Source of the DNA: Winogradskyella sp.
GTDB taxonomy: Bacteria > Bacteroidota > Bacteroidia > Flavobacteriales > Flavobacteriaceae
DNA: 64,000 nt
Assembly: GCF_003712105.1 (NCBI RefSeq)
Contig: NZ_RHLG01000001.1
Coordinates: 620,001-684,000, forward strand
Direction: 5' to 3'
Of the stretch, positions 54,006 to 63,200 are shown piece by piece (the first letter of the stretch is position 1; each line of letters begins with the position of its first letter). The notes below the pieces were generated by a model, which ran no database searches, was not told the origin of the DNA, and saw nothing but the letters and a program-made list of their open reading frames with translations. Made by a program: the position numbers and the translations under genes.

Positions 54006-54431
54006 ATGTTTTCAGACAAAAAACAAAAATCAACTATGGATACAAGCTCGCAGCAAAACATTATTGCCAACGGAACAAAAATTGTTGGCGATATAGAAAG
54101 TAAAGGACCATTTAGAATAGATGGTACAGTAGAAGGAAACCTAAAGACTCAAGGCAAAGTTGTCATTGGTAAAGCAGGGAACATTTCAGGAACTTTAACA
54201 GGTGTTAATGTTGATATAGAAGGCAAGTTTTCAGGTAAACTAATCTTAAGCGGAACACTTTCACTTAAATCTTCCGCCCAAATAGATGGTGAGGTTCATG
54301 TAAGTAAACTTGCTGTTGAGCCTGGTGCTACATTCAATGCAACATGCAGCATGAAAGGTGCTGTTAAAGCTCTTAATAATGGAGAACAAGCAACCAGCCA
54401 AAAATCAAAAGAAACAGAAAGAACAGCTTAA
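54006..54431 (+). CDS. Bactofilin (polymer-forming cytoskeletal protein)
   Basis: A 141-residue protein with the DUF583/bactofilin beta-helix (about residues 20-115): repeating Gly/Val turns such as IVGDIESKGPFRIDGTVEGN, read in pieces, and GKVVIGKAGNISG. Bactofilins polymerise without nucleotide and scaffold cell-shape or envelope proteins. It starts 11 bases after sprE. The end overlaps the AtpZ gene by 53 bases in another frame. An ATG at 54036 is an alternative start. Confidence 0.92.
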   Translation: MFSDKKQKSTMDTSSQQNIIANGTKIVGDIESKGPFRIDGTVEGNLKTQGKVVIGKAGNISGTLTGVNVDIEGKFSGKLILSGTLSLKSSAQIDGEVHVSKLAVEPGATFNATCSMKGAVKALNNGEQATSQKSKETERTA

Positions 54432-54621
54432 TACTTATGCTAAATTTTCTGGGATCGCAATACAAATGATTGCCATAATATTAGTTGGCACATTTGTAGG
54501 CGTTAAGCTAGATGAGAAATTCCCCAATGAGAATAGCCTATATACATTGGGCTTCACTTTAGGTTCAGTAATTATTTCGATTGTTTATGTAATAAGACGT
54601 ATTATTGCAAACTCAAAGTAA
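54379..54621 (+). CDS. AtpZ/AtpI-like ATP synthase accessory membrane protein
   Basis: An 80-residue protein with a charged N-terminus and two membrane helices (about residues 22-42 and 53-73), the AtpZ/AtpI layout: GIAIQMIAIILVGTFVGVKLD, read in pieces, then LGFTLGSVIISIVYVIRRI. AtpI-type proteins assist c-ring assembly or carry Mg2+/Ca2+ beside F-type ATP synthase. It begins inside the bactofilin gene. The true start is the ATG at 54379; the frame is open to 54358. Confidence 0.87.
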   Translation: MENKQPAKNQKKQKEQLNTYAKFSGIAIQMIAIILVGTFVGVKLDEKFPNENSLYTLGFTLGSVIISIVYVIRRIIANSK

Positions 54622-54628
54622 TACGTTT

Positions 54629-55024
54629 ATGGAAGCTTTCAAAAAGAGACAGATTTCATTTTCACTTCAACTGGTAGCAGTAACTGCAATACTATTTGGA
54701 GTGCACACTTATTTATTAAGTTATTTCGCCGAGAAGATTGAATTTTTCTTTCCGCTTTGGCATATTTATGCGTTTCATTTCATAGTAACAGCAATATTTT
54801 ACACCTTAATTAATTTTAGGTTTTCATCTGGCAAAACAAACATCTTTAACCTTTTTATGGGACTTACTTTTTTAAAGATGGTTTTTGCAATACTATTTTT
54901 ATTACCAGTATTACTTTCAGATTTTGAGAACAAACAACCGGATGTTTTCAATTTTTTCATCCCTTATTTTTTGTACTTATTTTTTGAAGTTTATGCCATT
55001 TCAAAGTTTTTGCAAAAGGCTTAA
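54629..55024 (+). CDS. DUF6168 family membrane protein upstream of atpB
   Basis: A 131-residue protein with four hydrophobic helices, recognised as the DUF6168 family found between AtpZ and AtpB in flavobacteria. The arrangement recalls AtpI/AtpR. The ATG at 54629 is chosen over the TTG at 54605, which overlaps the AtpZ gene. Function unknown, but the place points to ATP synthase assembly. Confidence 0.8.
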   Translation: MEAFKKRQISFSLQLVAVTAILFGVHTYLLSYFAEKIEFFFPLWHIYAFHFIVTAIFYTLINFRFSSGKTNIFNLFMGLTFLKMVFAILFLLPVLLSDFENKQPDVFNFFIPYFLYLFFEVYAISKFLQKA

Positions 55025-55078
55025 AATCGAGCATATTATCTCATCAAAAAAACATTAAAAATTATATCATTATTAGTG

Positions 55079-55109
55079 TTTGTCAATTCATTTAATGTCC
55101 GTACATTTG
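55079..55109 (+). promoter_or_regulatory. Promoter of the atp operon
   Basis: TTTG (55079-55082) and TACATTTG (55102-55109) are 19 bases apart, an exact fit to the Bacteroidota -33/-7 promoter. The atpB ATG is 38 bases downstream. This gives the energy operon its own promoter separate from the sprE-DUF6168 unit. Confidence 0.75.
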
Positions 55110-55147
55110 CAGCGAATTTAAAAGAAGGTATTTTAAAGCCGTAAATA

Positions 55148-56236
55148 ATGACATTAAACACCTTAAAACGTACCGTATTTACAGTTTTGTTTTTATCGGT
55201 ATTTAGCTTTGGTTTCGCCGAAGGCTCTAAAGAAGGCGGAGAAGATAAAGAATTTGACGCCAAAGAGATGATTTTACATCACGTTAAAGATGCATACGGC
55301 ATGCATTTATTCGATTGGAATGACCACCCAATATCTATTCCACTTCCTGTGATAACATATACTGACAAAGGGCTTACAATGTTTTCATCTTCTGCTTTTC
55401 ATCATGATTACCATGGTCATGAAATTGTTGAAAGAAACGGACAAAAGTTTGTTAACGTTCATGAGAAGGTTTATGTTTTAGATGAAGGCGCGTCAAGCGT
55501 TGAATTTGATGCTGAAGACCATCCGACTAATGCCCATAGACCAACATTTGACATATCTATAACTAGAAATGTATTTATGATGTGGGTTTCTATAGCAGTT
55601 TTATTTCTAATATTCTTAACTGCTGCAAGACGTTATAAAAAATCTGAAGACAATGTTCCTTCTGGAATTGCAAGTTTTGTTGAGCCATTAGTCTTATTTG
55701 TTAGAGATGAAATTGCGAAGCCAATGATTGGTGAGCATAAGTACAGAAGATATATGCCTTACTTGCTTACTATCTTCTTCTTCATCTGGATTAATAACAT
55801 TTTTGGATTGATTCCTATATTAAATGGTGCTAACTTAAGTGGGAACATTGCATTTACTTTTACATTAGCAGCCATCACTTTTATAATTACAACATTTAGT
55901 GGTAACAAAAACTACTGGCAGCATATTTTCTGGATGCCAGGCGTACCAGTACCAATGAAAATATTTTTAATGCCAATCGAGATAATTGGAATGTTTGTTA
56001 AGCCAATATCTCTTATGATTCGTTTGTTTGCTAACATTACAGCAGGTCACGTTATCATTTTAGCATTAATGTCATTAATATTTGTTTTTAAAACTGTGGC
56101 GATTGCACCAGTATCTGTAGCGTTTTCATTATTTATTACAGTTATTGAAGTTATTGTTACAGCAATACAAGCATATATATTTACAATATTGTCAGCCCTT
56201 TATTTTGGGATGGCAACTGAAGAAGCACATCATTAA
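55148..56236 (+). CDS. atpB: ATP synthase F0 subunit a
   Basis: Proton half-channel subunit of the F0 motor. The 362-residue protein has a signal-peptide-like N-terminus and a long hydrophilic region of about 130 residues with many His (the Bacteroidota form), then six membrane helices. The essential Arg is in MIRLFANITAGHVI near residue 295. It is followed by atpE after 19 bases. Confidence 0.96.
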   Translation: MTLNTLKRTVFTVLFLSVFSFGFAEGSKEGGEDKEFDAKEMILHHVKDAYGMHLFDWNDHPISIPLPVITYTDKGLTMFSSSAFHHDYHGHEIVERNGQKFVNVHEKVYVLDEGASSVEFDAEDHPTNAHRPTFDISITRNVFMMWVSIAVLFLIFLTAARRYKKSEDNVPSGIASFVEPLVLFVRDEIAKPMIGEHKYRRYMPYLLTIFFFIWINNIFGLIPILNGANLSGNIAFTFTLAAITFIITTFSGNKNYWQHIFWMPGVPVPMKIFLMPIEIIGMFVKPISLMIRLFANITAGHVIILALMSLIFVFKTVAIAPVSVAFSLFITVIEVIVTAIQAYIFTILSALYFGMATEEAHH

Positions 56237-56240
56237 TTAA

Positions 56241-56465
<225 letters not shown>

Positions 56466-56472
56466 TGAAACC

Positions 56473-56509
56473 AAAATACAGAAGTAACGGTTGGTTACTT
56501 CTGTATTTT
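56473..56509 (+). promoter_or_regulatory. 16-bp perfect-stem hairpin between atpE and atpF
   Basis: AAAATACAGAAGTAAC (56473-56488) is the exact reverse complement of 56494-56509, with loop GGTTG. It begins 8 bases after the atpE stop and 30 bases before atpF. It could be a 3' stabiliser or partial terminator that keeps subunit c expressed above the other subunits. Confidence 0.8.
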
Positions 56510-56538
56510 AAAATTTAAGTTATTTAAACAAACAACAA

Positions 56539-57033
56539 ATGGATTTAATTACACCAGAATTTGGATTAGTCTTTTGGACATTAATCACATTTTTAATCTT
56601 ATTATTTATACTTAGAAAGTTTGCTTGGAAGCCAATTCTTGGAGCTGTAAGCGATAGAGAAGAAGGTATTAAAGATGCTTTAGCCTCTGCAGAAAAAGCA
56701 CGCCAAGAGATGGAAAATCTTACAGCTGATAATGAGCGTATCTTAAAAGAAGCTCGTGCTGAAAGAGAGACAATGCTTAAAGAAGCTCGTGACTTGAAAG
56801 CTAAGCTTATAGCAGATGCGAAGGAGGAAGCACAGGCACAGGCAAATAAGTTAATCGAGCAAGCTCAAACCGCTATTGAAAGTGAGAAGAAAGCTGCTAT
56901 GGCAGAATTAAAGAATCATGTTGCTGGATTATCAATAGATATAGCTGAGAAAGTTGTGCGAGATGAATTATCTAACAAAGACAAGCAATTAAAACTTGTT
57001 GAGAACATGTTAGGTGAAACTACATTAAACTAG
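56539..57033 (+). CDS. atpF: ATP synthase F0 subunit b
   Basis: A 164-residue stator protein: one N-terminal membrane helix (about residues 8-28) and a long charged helix for dimerisation with repeated Ala/Glu/Lys. AWKPILGAVSDREEGIKDAL, read in pieces, is the usual start of the helix. It links F0 to the delta subunit on F1. The delta gene starts five bases later. Confidence 0.95.
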   Translation: MDLITPEFGLVFWTLITFLILLFILRKFAWKPILGAVSDREEGIKDALASAEKARQEMENLTADNERILKEARAERETMLKEARDLKAKLIADAKEEAQAQANKLIEQAQTAIESEKKAAMAELKNHVAGLSIDIAEKVVRDELSNKDKQLKLVENMLGETTLN

Positions 57034-57038
57034 TTATA

Positions 57039-57575
57039 ATGGCAGAGTCAAGAGCAGCAATACGATACGCAAAAGCAGTACTTAGTTTAGCTACTGACAA
57101 TAAAGTTGCCGAAGCAGTTAATGCTGATATGAAACAAATTGCTAACGCAATTGCGGATAATAGTGATTTGGATGCAATGCTTAATAGTCCAGTGGTTAGG
57201 TCTTCAGATAAGAAATCTGTATTGAATTCAATTTTTGAAGGAATTAACTCTGAAACAGCAAACCTTATAAACACTTTAGTTGCTAATAAAAGAATAGCTT
57301 TATTAGGTAACGTTGCAAACAAGTACAATCAGCTATATGACGCTTTAAGAGAAACTCAAGTAGCTAAAGTTACTACCGCAACGCCTTTAACTAAAGATTT
57401 AGAGAAAAAGGTTTTAGCAAAAGTAAAAGAGCTTACTGGTAAAGCAACTGAGCTTGAAAATATAGTAGATGAAACTATTTTAGGTGGTTTCATTTTAAGA
57501 GTTGGCGATTTACAATACGATGCAAGTATCGCTAACAAACTAAACAAATTAAAAAGAGAATTTACATTAAACTAA
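57039..57575 (+). CDS. atpH: ATP synthase F1 subunit delta
   Basis: A 178-residue OSCP/delta family protein: helical N-terminal domain beginning SRAAIRYAKAVLSLA and the C-terminal motif DETILGGFILRVGDLQYDASI, read in pieces. It attaches the stator to the top of F1. The gene order b-delta-alpha-gamma is standard. Confidence 0.95.
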   Translation: MAESRAAIRYAKAVLSLATDNKVAEAVNADMKQIANAIADNSDLDAMLNSPVVRSSDKKSVLNSIFEGINSETANLINTLVANKRIALLGNVANKYNQLYDALRETQVAKVTTATPLTKDLEKKVLAKVKELTGKATELENIVDETILGGFILRVGDLQYDASIANKLNKLKREFTLN

Positions 57576-57608
57576 TAGCTATAGTTTATTAGCTAAAGAA
57601 TAAATAAA

Positions 57609-59186
57609 ATGGCAGAAGTAAAACCAGCTGAAATTTCAGCAATATTAAAACAACAACTTTCAGGTTTTGAAGCAGGTGCTTCATTAAACGAAGTAGGAAC
57701 AGTATTAACTGTTGGTGATGGTATTGTACGTGCTTACGGACTTTCTAATGCACAATACGGAGAATTAGTAGAATTCGAAGGTGGATTAGAAGGAATTGTA
57801 CTTAACCTTGAAGAAGACAATGTTGGTATCGTATTATTAGGACCTTCAAAAGAAATTAAAGAAGGCGCTACAGTAAAACGTACTAATCGTATTGCATCTA
57901 TTAAAGTAGGTGAAGAAATGGTTGGTCGTGTTGTAGATACATTAGGAAACCCAATCGATGGTAAAGGACCAATTGGTGGGGACTTATACGAAATGCCATT
58001 AGAGCGTAAAGCACCTGGTGTAATCTTCCGTCAACCTGTAGATGAGCCAATGCAAACCGGTATTAAGTCTATCGATGCGATGATTCCTGTTGGTAGAGGA
58101 CAACGTGAGTTGGTAATTGGTGACCGTCAAACAGGTAAAACTACAGTTTGTATCGATACGATATTAAATCAAAAAGAGTTTTACGATGCAGGTGAGCCTG
58201 TATTCTGTGTATATGTAGCAGTAGGTCAAAAAGCATCTACTGTAGCTAACATTGCAAAAACATTAGAAGATAAAGGCGCTTTAGCTTATACCGTAATTGT
58301 TGCTGCTAACGCTTCAGATCCTGCTCCTATGCAGGTATATGCACCATTTGCAGGAGCTGCAATAGGTGAGTATTTTAGAGATACTGGTAGACCAGCATTA
58401 ATTGTTTACGATGACTTGTCTAAACAAGCAGTTGCTTACCGTGAGGTATCGTTATTATTACGTCGTCCTCCAGGACGTGAGGCGTATCCTGGTGACGTTT
58501 TCTACTTACACTCAAGATTATTAGAGCGTGCTGCAAAAGTTATTGCTGATGATGACATTGCCAAGAACATGAATGACTTACCAGAGTCATTAAAGCCAAT
58601 AGTAAAAGGTGGTGGTTCTTTAACAGCATTACCAATTATCGAAACACAAGCTGGTGACGTATCTGCATATATTCCAACAAACGTAATTTCGATTACTGAT
58701 GGTCAGATATTCTTAGAGTCAGATTTATTTAACTCTGGTGTTCGTCCGGCAATTAACGTAGGTATTTCTGTATCACGTGTTGGTGGATCTGCTCAGATTA
58801 AATCAATGAAAAAAGTTGCTGGTACACTTAAGTTAGATCAAGCACAATTCCGTGAGCTAGAAGCTTTCGCTAAGTTTGGTTCTGACCTTGATGCTGCAAC
58901 ACTTAACGTAATCGAAAAAGGTAAGCGTAACGTAGAGATCTTAAAACAAGCTCAAAACGATCCGTTTACAGTTGAAGACCAAGTTGCAATTATCTATGCT
59001 GGTTCAAAAAACTTATTAAGAGATGTTCCTGTAGAAAAGGTAAAAGAATTTGAAAGAGATTACATTGAGTTCTTAAATGCGAAGCACAGAAACGTATTAG
59101 ATACATTAAAAGCAGGTAAATTAACAGATGAGGTAACTGATACCTTAACTAATGTTTGTAAAGATTTAGCTGCGAAATACGCTTAA
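57609..59186 (+). CDS. atpA: ATP synthase F1 subunit alpha
   Basis: A 525-residue regulatory nucleotide-binding subunit of F1. The P-loop GDRQTGKTT is at about residues 171-179; the [17 protein letters not shown] signature and the [11 protein letters not shown] segment are present. Codon use here is richer in GC and more regular than in the glycan locus, consistent with high expression. It lies 33 bases after atpH. Confidence 0.97.
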   Translation: MAEVKPAEISAILKQQLSGFEAGASLNEVGTVLTVGDGIVRAYGLSNAQYGELVEFEGGLEGIVLNLEEDNVGIVLLGPSKEIKEGATVKRTNRIASIKVGEEMVGRVVDTLGNPIDGKGPIGGDLYEMPLERKAPGVIFRQPVDEPMQTGIKSIDAMIPVGRGQRELVIGDRQTGKTTVCIDTILNQKEFYDAGEPVFCVYVAVGQKASTVANIAKTLEDKGALAYTVIVAANASDPAPMQVYAPFAGAAIGEYFRDTGRPALIVYDDLSKQAVAYREVSLLLRRPPGREAYPGDVFYLHSRLLERAAKVIADDDIAKNMNDLPESLKPIVKGGGSLTALPIIETQAGDVSAYIPTNVISITDGQIFLESDLFNSGVRPAINVGISVSRVGGSAQIKSMKKVAGTLKLDQAQFRELEAFAKFGSDLDAATLNVIEKGKRNVEILKQAQNDPFTVEDQVAIIYAGSKNLLRDVPVEKVKEFERDYIEFLNAKHRNVLDTLKAGKLTDEVTDTLTNVCKDLAAKYA

Positions 59187-59198
59187 TTCTAAAAGAGA

Positions 59199-60059
59199 AT
59201 GGCAAACTTAAAGGAAATACGTAATAGAATATCTTCGGTATCTTCAACGATGCAGATTACCAGTGCCATGAAAATGGTTTCGGCTGCAAAGTTAAAGAAG
59301 GCTCAAGATGCTATTACAGCAATGCGACCTTACGCAAATAAACTTACAGAATTATTACAGAGTCTAAGTGCAACATTAGATGCTGATTCTGGAAGTAAGT
59401 TTGCAGAGCAAAGAGAAGTAAATAAAGTGTTAATTGTTGCAATTACTTCTAATAGAGGTTTATGTGGTGCTTTTAATTCCAATATACTAAAAGAAGTTGC
59501 ACGTTTAACTTCTGAAACTTATGCCAATCAAGAAGTTTCATTTTTAGCAATAGGAAAAAAAGCGAATGATGCATTATCAAAATCTGGTGATGTAATTGCT
59601 AATAAAAGTGAAGTTTTTGATGACTTAACTTTTGATAATGTTGCTGCTATTGCCGAGATGTTAATGGCTAAGTTTGTTGAAGGTGATTTTGATAAGATAG
59701 AATTAGTCTACAACAAATTTAAAAATGCTGCCACTCAGATTGTAATGACGGAACAGTTTTTACCGATTGCTCCTGTTGAAGGTGAAGTAAATTCTAATTT
59801 AGACTATATTTTCGAACCTTCTAAAGAAGAAATTGTAGAGACATTAATCCCTAAGTCATTAAAAACACAATTGTATAAAGCAATTAGAGATAGTTTTGCA
59901 TCTGAGCACGGTGCTCGAATGACAGCTATGCACAAGGCTACCGATAATGCTACAGAGCTGAGAGATCAATTAAAGTTAACTTACAACAAAGCAAGACAAG
60001 CTGCTATTACTAATGAAATATTAGAAATTGTTGGTGGAGCAGAAGCCCTCAATAACTAA
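59199..60059 (+). CDS. atpG: ATP synthase F1 subunit gamma
   Basis: A 286-residue rotor shaft subunit: N-terminal helix MANLKEIRNRISSVSSTMQITSAMKMVSAAKL, read in pieces, and the C-terminal helix with ARQAAITNEILEIVGGAEAL. It ends the operon; atpD (beta) and atpC (epsilon) are absent, as is usual in Bacteroidota, where they are encoded elsewhere. A terminator follows. Confidence 0.96.
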   Translation: MANLKEIRNRISSVSSTMQITSAMKMVSAAKLKKAQDAITAMRPYANKLTELLQSLSATLDADSGSKFAEQREVNKVLIVAITSNRGLCGAFNSNILKEVARLTSETYANQEVSFLAIGKKANDALSKSGDVIANKSEVFDDLTFDNVAAIAEMLMAKFVEGDFDKIELVYNKFKNAATQIVMTEQFLPIAPVEGEVNSNLDYIFEPSKEEIVETLIPKSLKTQLYKAIRDSFASEHGARMTAMHKATDNATELRDQLKLTYNKARQAAITNEILEIVGGAEALNN

Positions 60060-60094
60060 GCGTGTAGCAAATAGAAGTTTTAAAATAATATGAG

Positions 60095-60125
60095 AAAACC
60101 CCACTTTTTTAAGTGGGGTTTTTTA
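60095..60125 (+). terminator. Intrinsic terminator of the atp operon
   Basis: AAAACCCCACTT and AAGTGGGGTTTT form a perfect 12-base stem around a T4 loop, followed by further Ts. It lies 35 bases after the atpG stop. Confidence 0.9.
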
Positions 60126-60277
60126 TTGTTTGCGTGTTTTATAAATATCAAAGAATATTACGAAATCTTTAAAATTGAGTGTAATTTTTTCAATTTCACG
60201 TCGTCTATTTAAGAATATATTGTAAAAGTTGTCAATTCTTTAAAAAAGTAAGATATTTAAACTTCAAAAAAAGAAAA

Positions 60278-63200
60278 ATGAAAAAGAAGCTCTTAGTAGG
60301 TTCAAGCATCTTGTTTGGACTAATAGCGATTTGTGTTTTTTTAATTCAAAATCAAGAAAATCAAAGTAAAAAACTTACAAATGATGACATTGTAGAAATT
60401 CACAAAGAAAATTTATCAAATAGCCCTTTCAAGGAATCCTTAAAGTTGACTAAAAAGGAGCGCAAGGCTCTAGGTATACCACCAGACAGATATTATGAAG
60501 AGGAATTTGAGTTGACCATGAATCCAATTCTTGGAAGACCCACACCCGAAAATTTAGAAGGCATTAGAGGTACTATTGAAGATGCTTTTAGGCAGCGTGT
60601 ACCAGGTGATGGCACAGAACCCGATTGGGAATCTAGAGGTCCAGATAATGTTGGAGGAAGAACGAGAGGATTGATGTTTGATCCTAATGATACTAGCAAT
60701 GAAACAGTATTTGCCGGTGGAGTTAGTGGAGGTTTATGGAAGAATACTAATATTTCAAATGCCAATTCTACTTGGACACGAGTAGATGTACCAGATAACC
60801 TTAATGTTTCAGTCATTGTAGCTGATCCAAACAATCCAAGTATTTTTTATTTAGGCACAGGAGAATCTTACACAAATGGAGATGTTAGCGGTGATGGTGT
60901 TTGGCAGTCTACTGATGCTGGTAATACTTGGGCAAGAGTGCTAGGTGGAGTTTCAGGGCCAACTACATTTGAGTCAGCTTCTAATATTACCGTAAATTCA
61001 CCTTCAAACATAGCAGGAGATTATAATTCAGTAGAGACAACAAGCTTTGGATCAACTGTGACTTCAATAATTAGTGCTGATTTTGTTTTAGCCAATGATA
61101 CTAGCTCTGTAAATCCTAGAGAAGGTTGTACGTCCTTTGGTGATGACGCAACAGGAAAAATAGCAATTATACAAAGAGGCTCATGCAATTTTACAACTAA
61201 GGTTAGAAATGCTCAAGATGCAGGAGCCATAGCCGCTATTGTTTATAATAATGTTGGTACGAGCCCAATAAATATGGGTGGTACAGATGCATCAATAACA
61301 ATTCCAGCAGTTATGATTTCTAAAGCTGATGGTGACGCTATTGTAGCTGCTATGCAATCGGGTACAGTTAATGGGTCAATAAATCCCGCTACAGGAACCT
61401 TTACGGGTACATTAGTACCAGGAATACAGCAAATAAATGATATTAAAATTAAAGATAATTCAGGAACTACAGAAGTTTATGTGGCTGCTGGAGATGCTTT
61501 TTATGGTTCAGCCAATACGACAACATTTTTAGGAGGAACAGAATTGGGGATTTTTAAATCCGTCGATGATGGTGCTACGTGGAATAAGCTTAATGTACCA
61601 CTAACAGCTAATGGTAATGAACATGAGCCAAATGACATAGAGGTCGGTGCGGACGGAACAATTTGGATGTCTAGTATTGATAGTTCAATCTTTGGAGATG
61701 GCGGTGGCGAGATTTTTTCATCTACCGACGGTGAAAATTTCACAAATGTTCGTACAATACCAAATGCAGATAGAACCCAAATAGCCGTATCAAGTCAAGA
61801 TCCAGGTGTTATATACGTATTAGCTGAAATTCCTGGAGGAGTTGCTATGGAAGGAACAACGGATGGCTTTAATTCAGATATCTTTGATTTAGAATTACCT
61901 AATGATGTTGATAATGGAATTCCAGAGAATGATTTTACCCGTGGTCAAGCTTTTTATGACTTATTATTAGAAGTAGATCCAAACAACGATCAAATAGTGT
62001 ATGCTGGAGGAATAGATTTGTTCAAATCTACAAATGGCGCACAATTGCCTGGACCTACCGAGCCGACATCCTGGGCACAAATTTCAAAATGGTCCAATAA
62101 TAATAATCTTGCAAATTTAAATGTGCCATTAGTTCATGCTGATCAGCACACAATGATTTTTGACCCTAGTAATCCGAATAGTTTTATCGTGGGTAACGAT
62201 GGTGGAGTTTATTATGGAACATTAGGTGGATTAGATATACAATCAAGGAACAATGGTTTTATTACCTCTCAATTTTATACGGTAGGTGTTGCTCCGACTG
62301 ATGCTTTTGCGGGTGATACAGATTTCTTTTTAGGTGGATTACAAGACAATGGCACACAGCTATTCACAGATGCTAACCCTGGTATAAATAGTTCTGCTGA
62401 AGCTTTTGGTGGTGACGGTGCTTATAGCTTTTTTGATCAAGATGGTACAGACCAATATTACATAACAAATTTTGTCTTTAATAGAATTGTCAGATTGGTG
62501 GATTTAGGTACCGGTCAAGTCGTAACTATAAACAGTGAAACCGGAAATAATGGCTCATTTATAAACCCTCAAGAACTTGATTCTAATTTAGATATCCTGT
62601 ATTCAAATTACTCTTCAGGAGGAAATGTTATAATCAGAAGATATTCAGGTATTACATCGACAGCCACGCTTGCAGCAAATGATTTTGGAGCACCAGAATT
62701 TGATAGTAGACCTACAGCCTTAAAAATTTCACCATTTACTACAACATCTTCGACACTTTACGTCGGAACGTTTTTAGGTGATATATTTAGAGTAGATAAC
62801 GCAAATGTTACACCAAATTTTGTAAACATTGAAACTAACAACGAAATCGTTGGAAGTATTTCAGATATTGAATTAGGCGCATCAGAAAACGAAATTTTTG
62901 TTACTGTACATAACTACGGAGTAAATAATGTTTGGTATACTCCAGATGGTGGCACGACTTGGCTTGCCAAAGACGGAGACTTACCAGATTTACCAGTTAA
63001 GGCAATTCTTCAAAATCCACTAAACCCAGAAGAAGTAATAATTGGTACGGAACTAGGTATATGGTTTACTGAGAATTTTTCATCCTCTAGCCCTGATTGG
63101 GAGCCAGCTCAAGGCGGTATGTCAACAGTAAGAATTACAGATATAGACCTCAGAAATGACAATTCAATTTATATTTCTACTTATGGTCGAGGTGTGTTTT

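Noticed and set aside
54358..54431. Frameshift or fusion between bactofilin and AtpZ
   Set aside because: The 53-base overlap is in different frames, and both proteins have complete, normal ends.
60493..61743. Minus-strand frames of 113 and 80 codons near the right end
   Set aside because: They lie opposite the very large open frame from 60278 to the window edge, which has clear domains; the minus frames are shadows.
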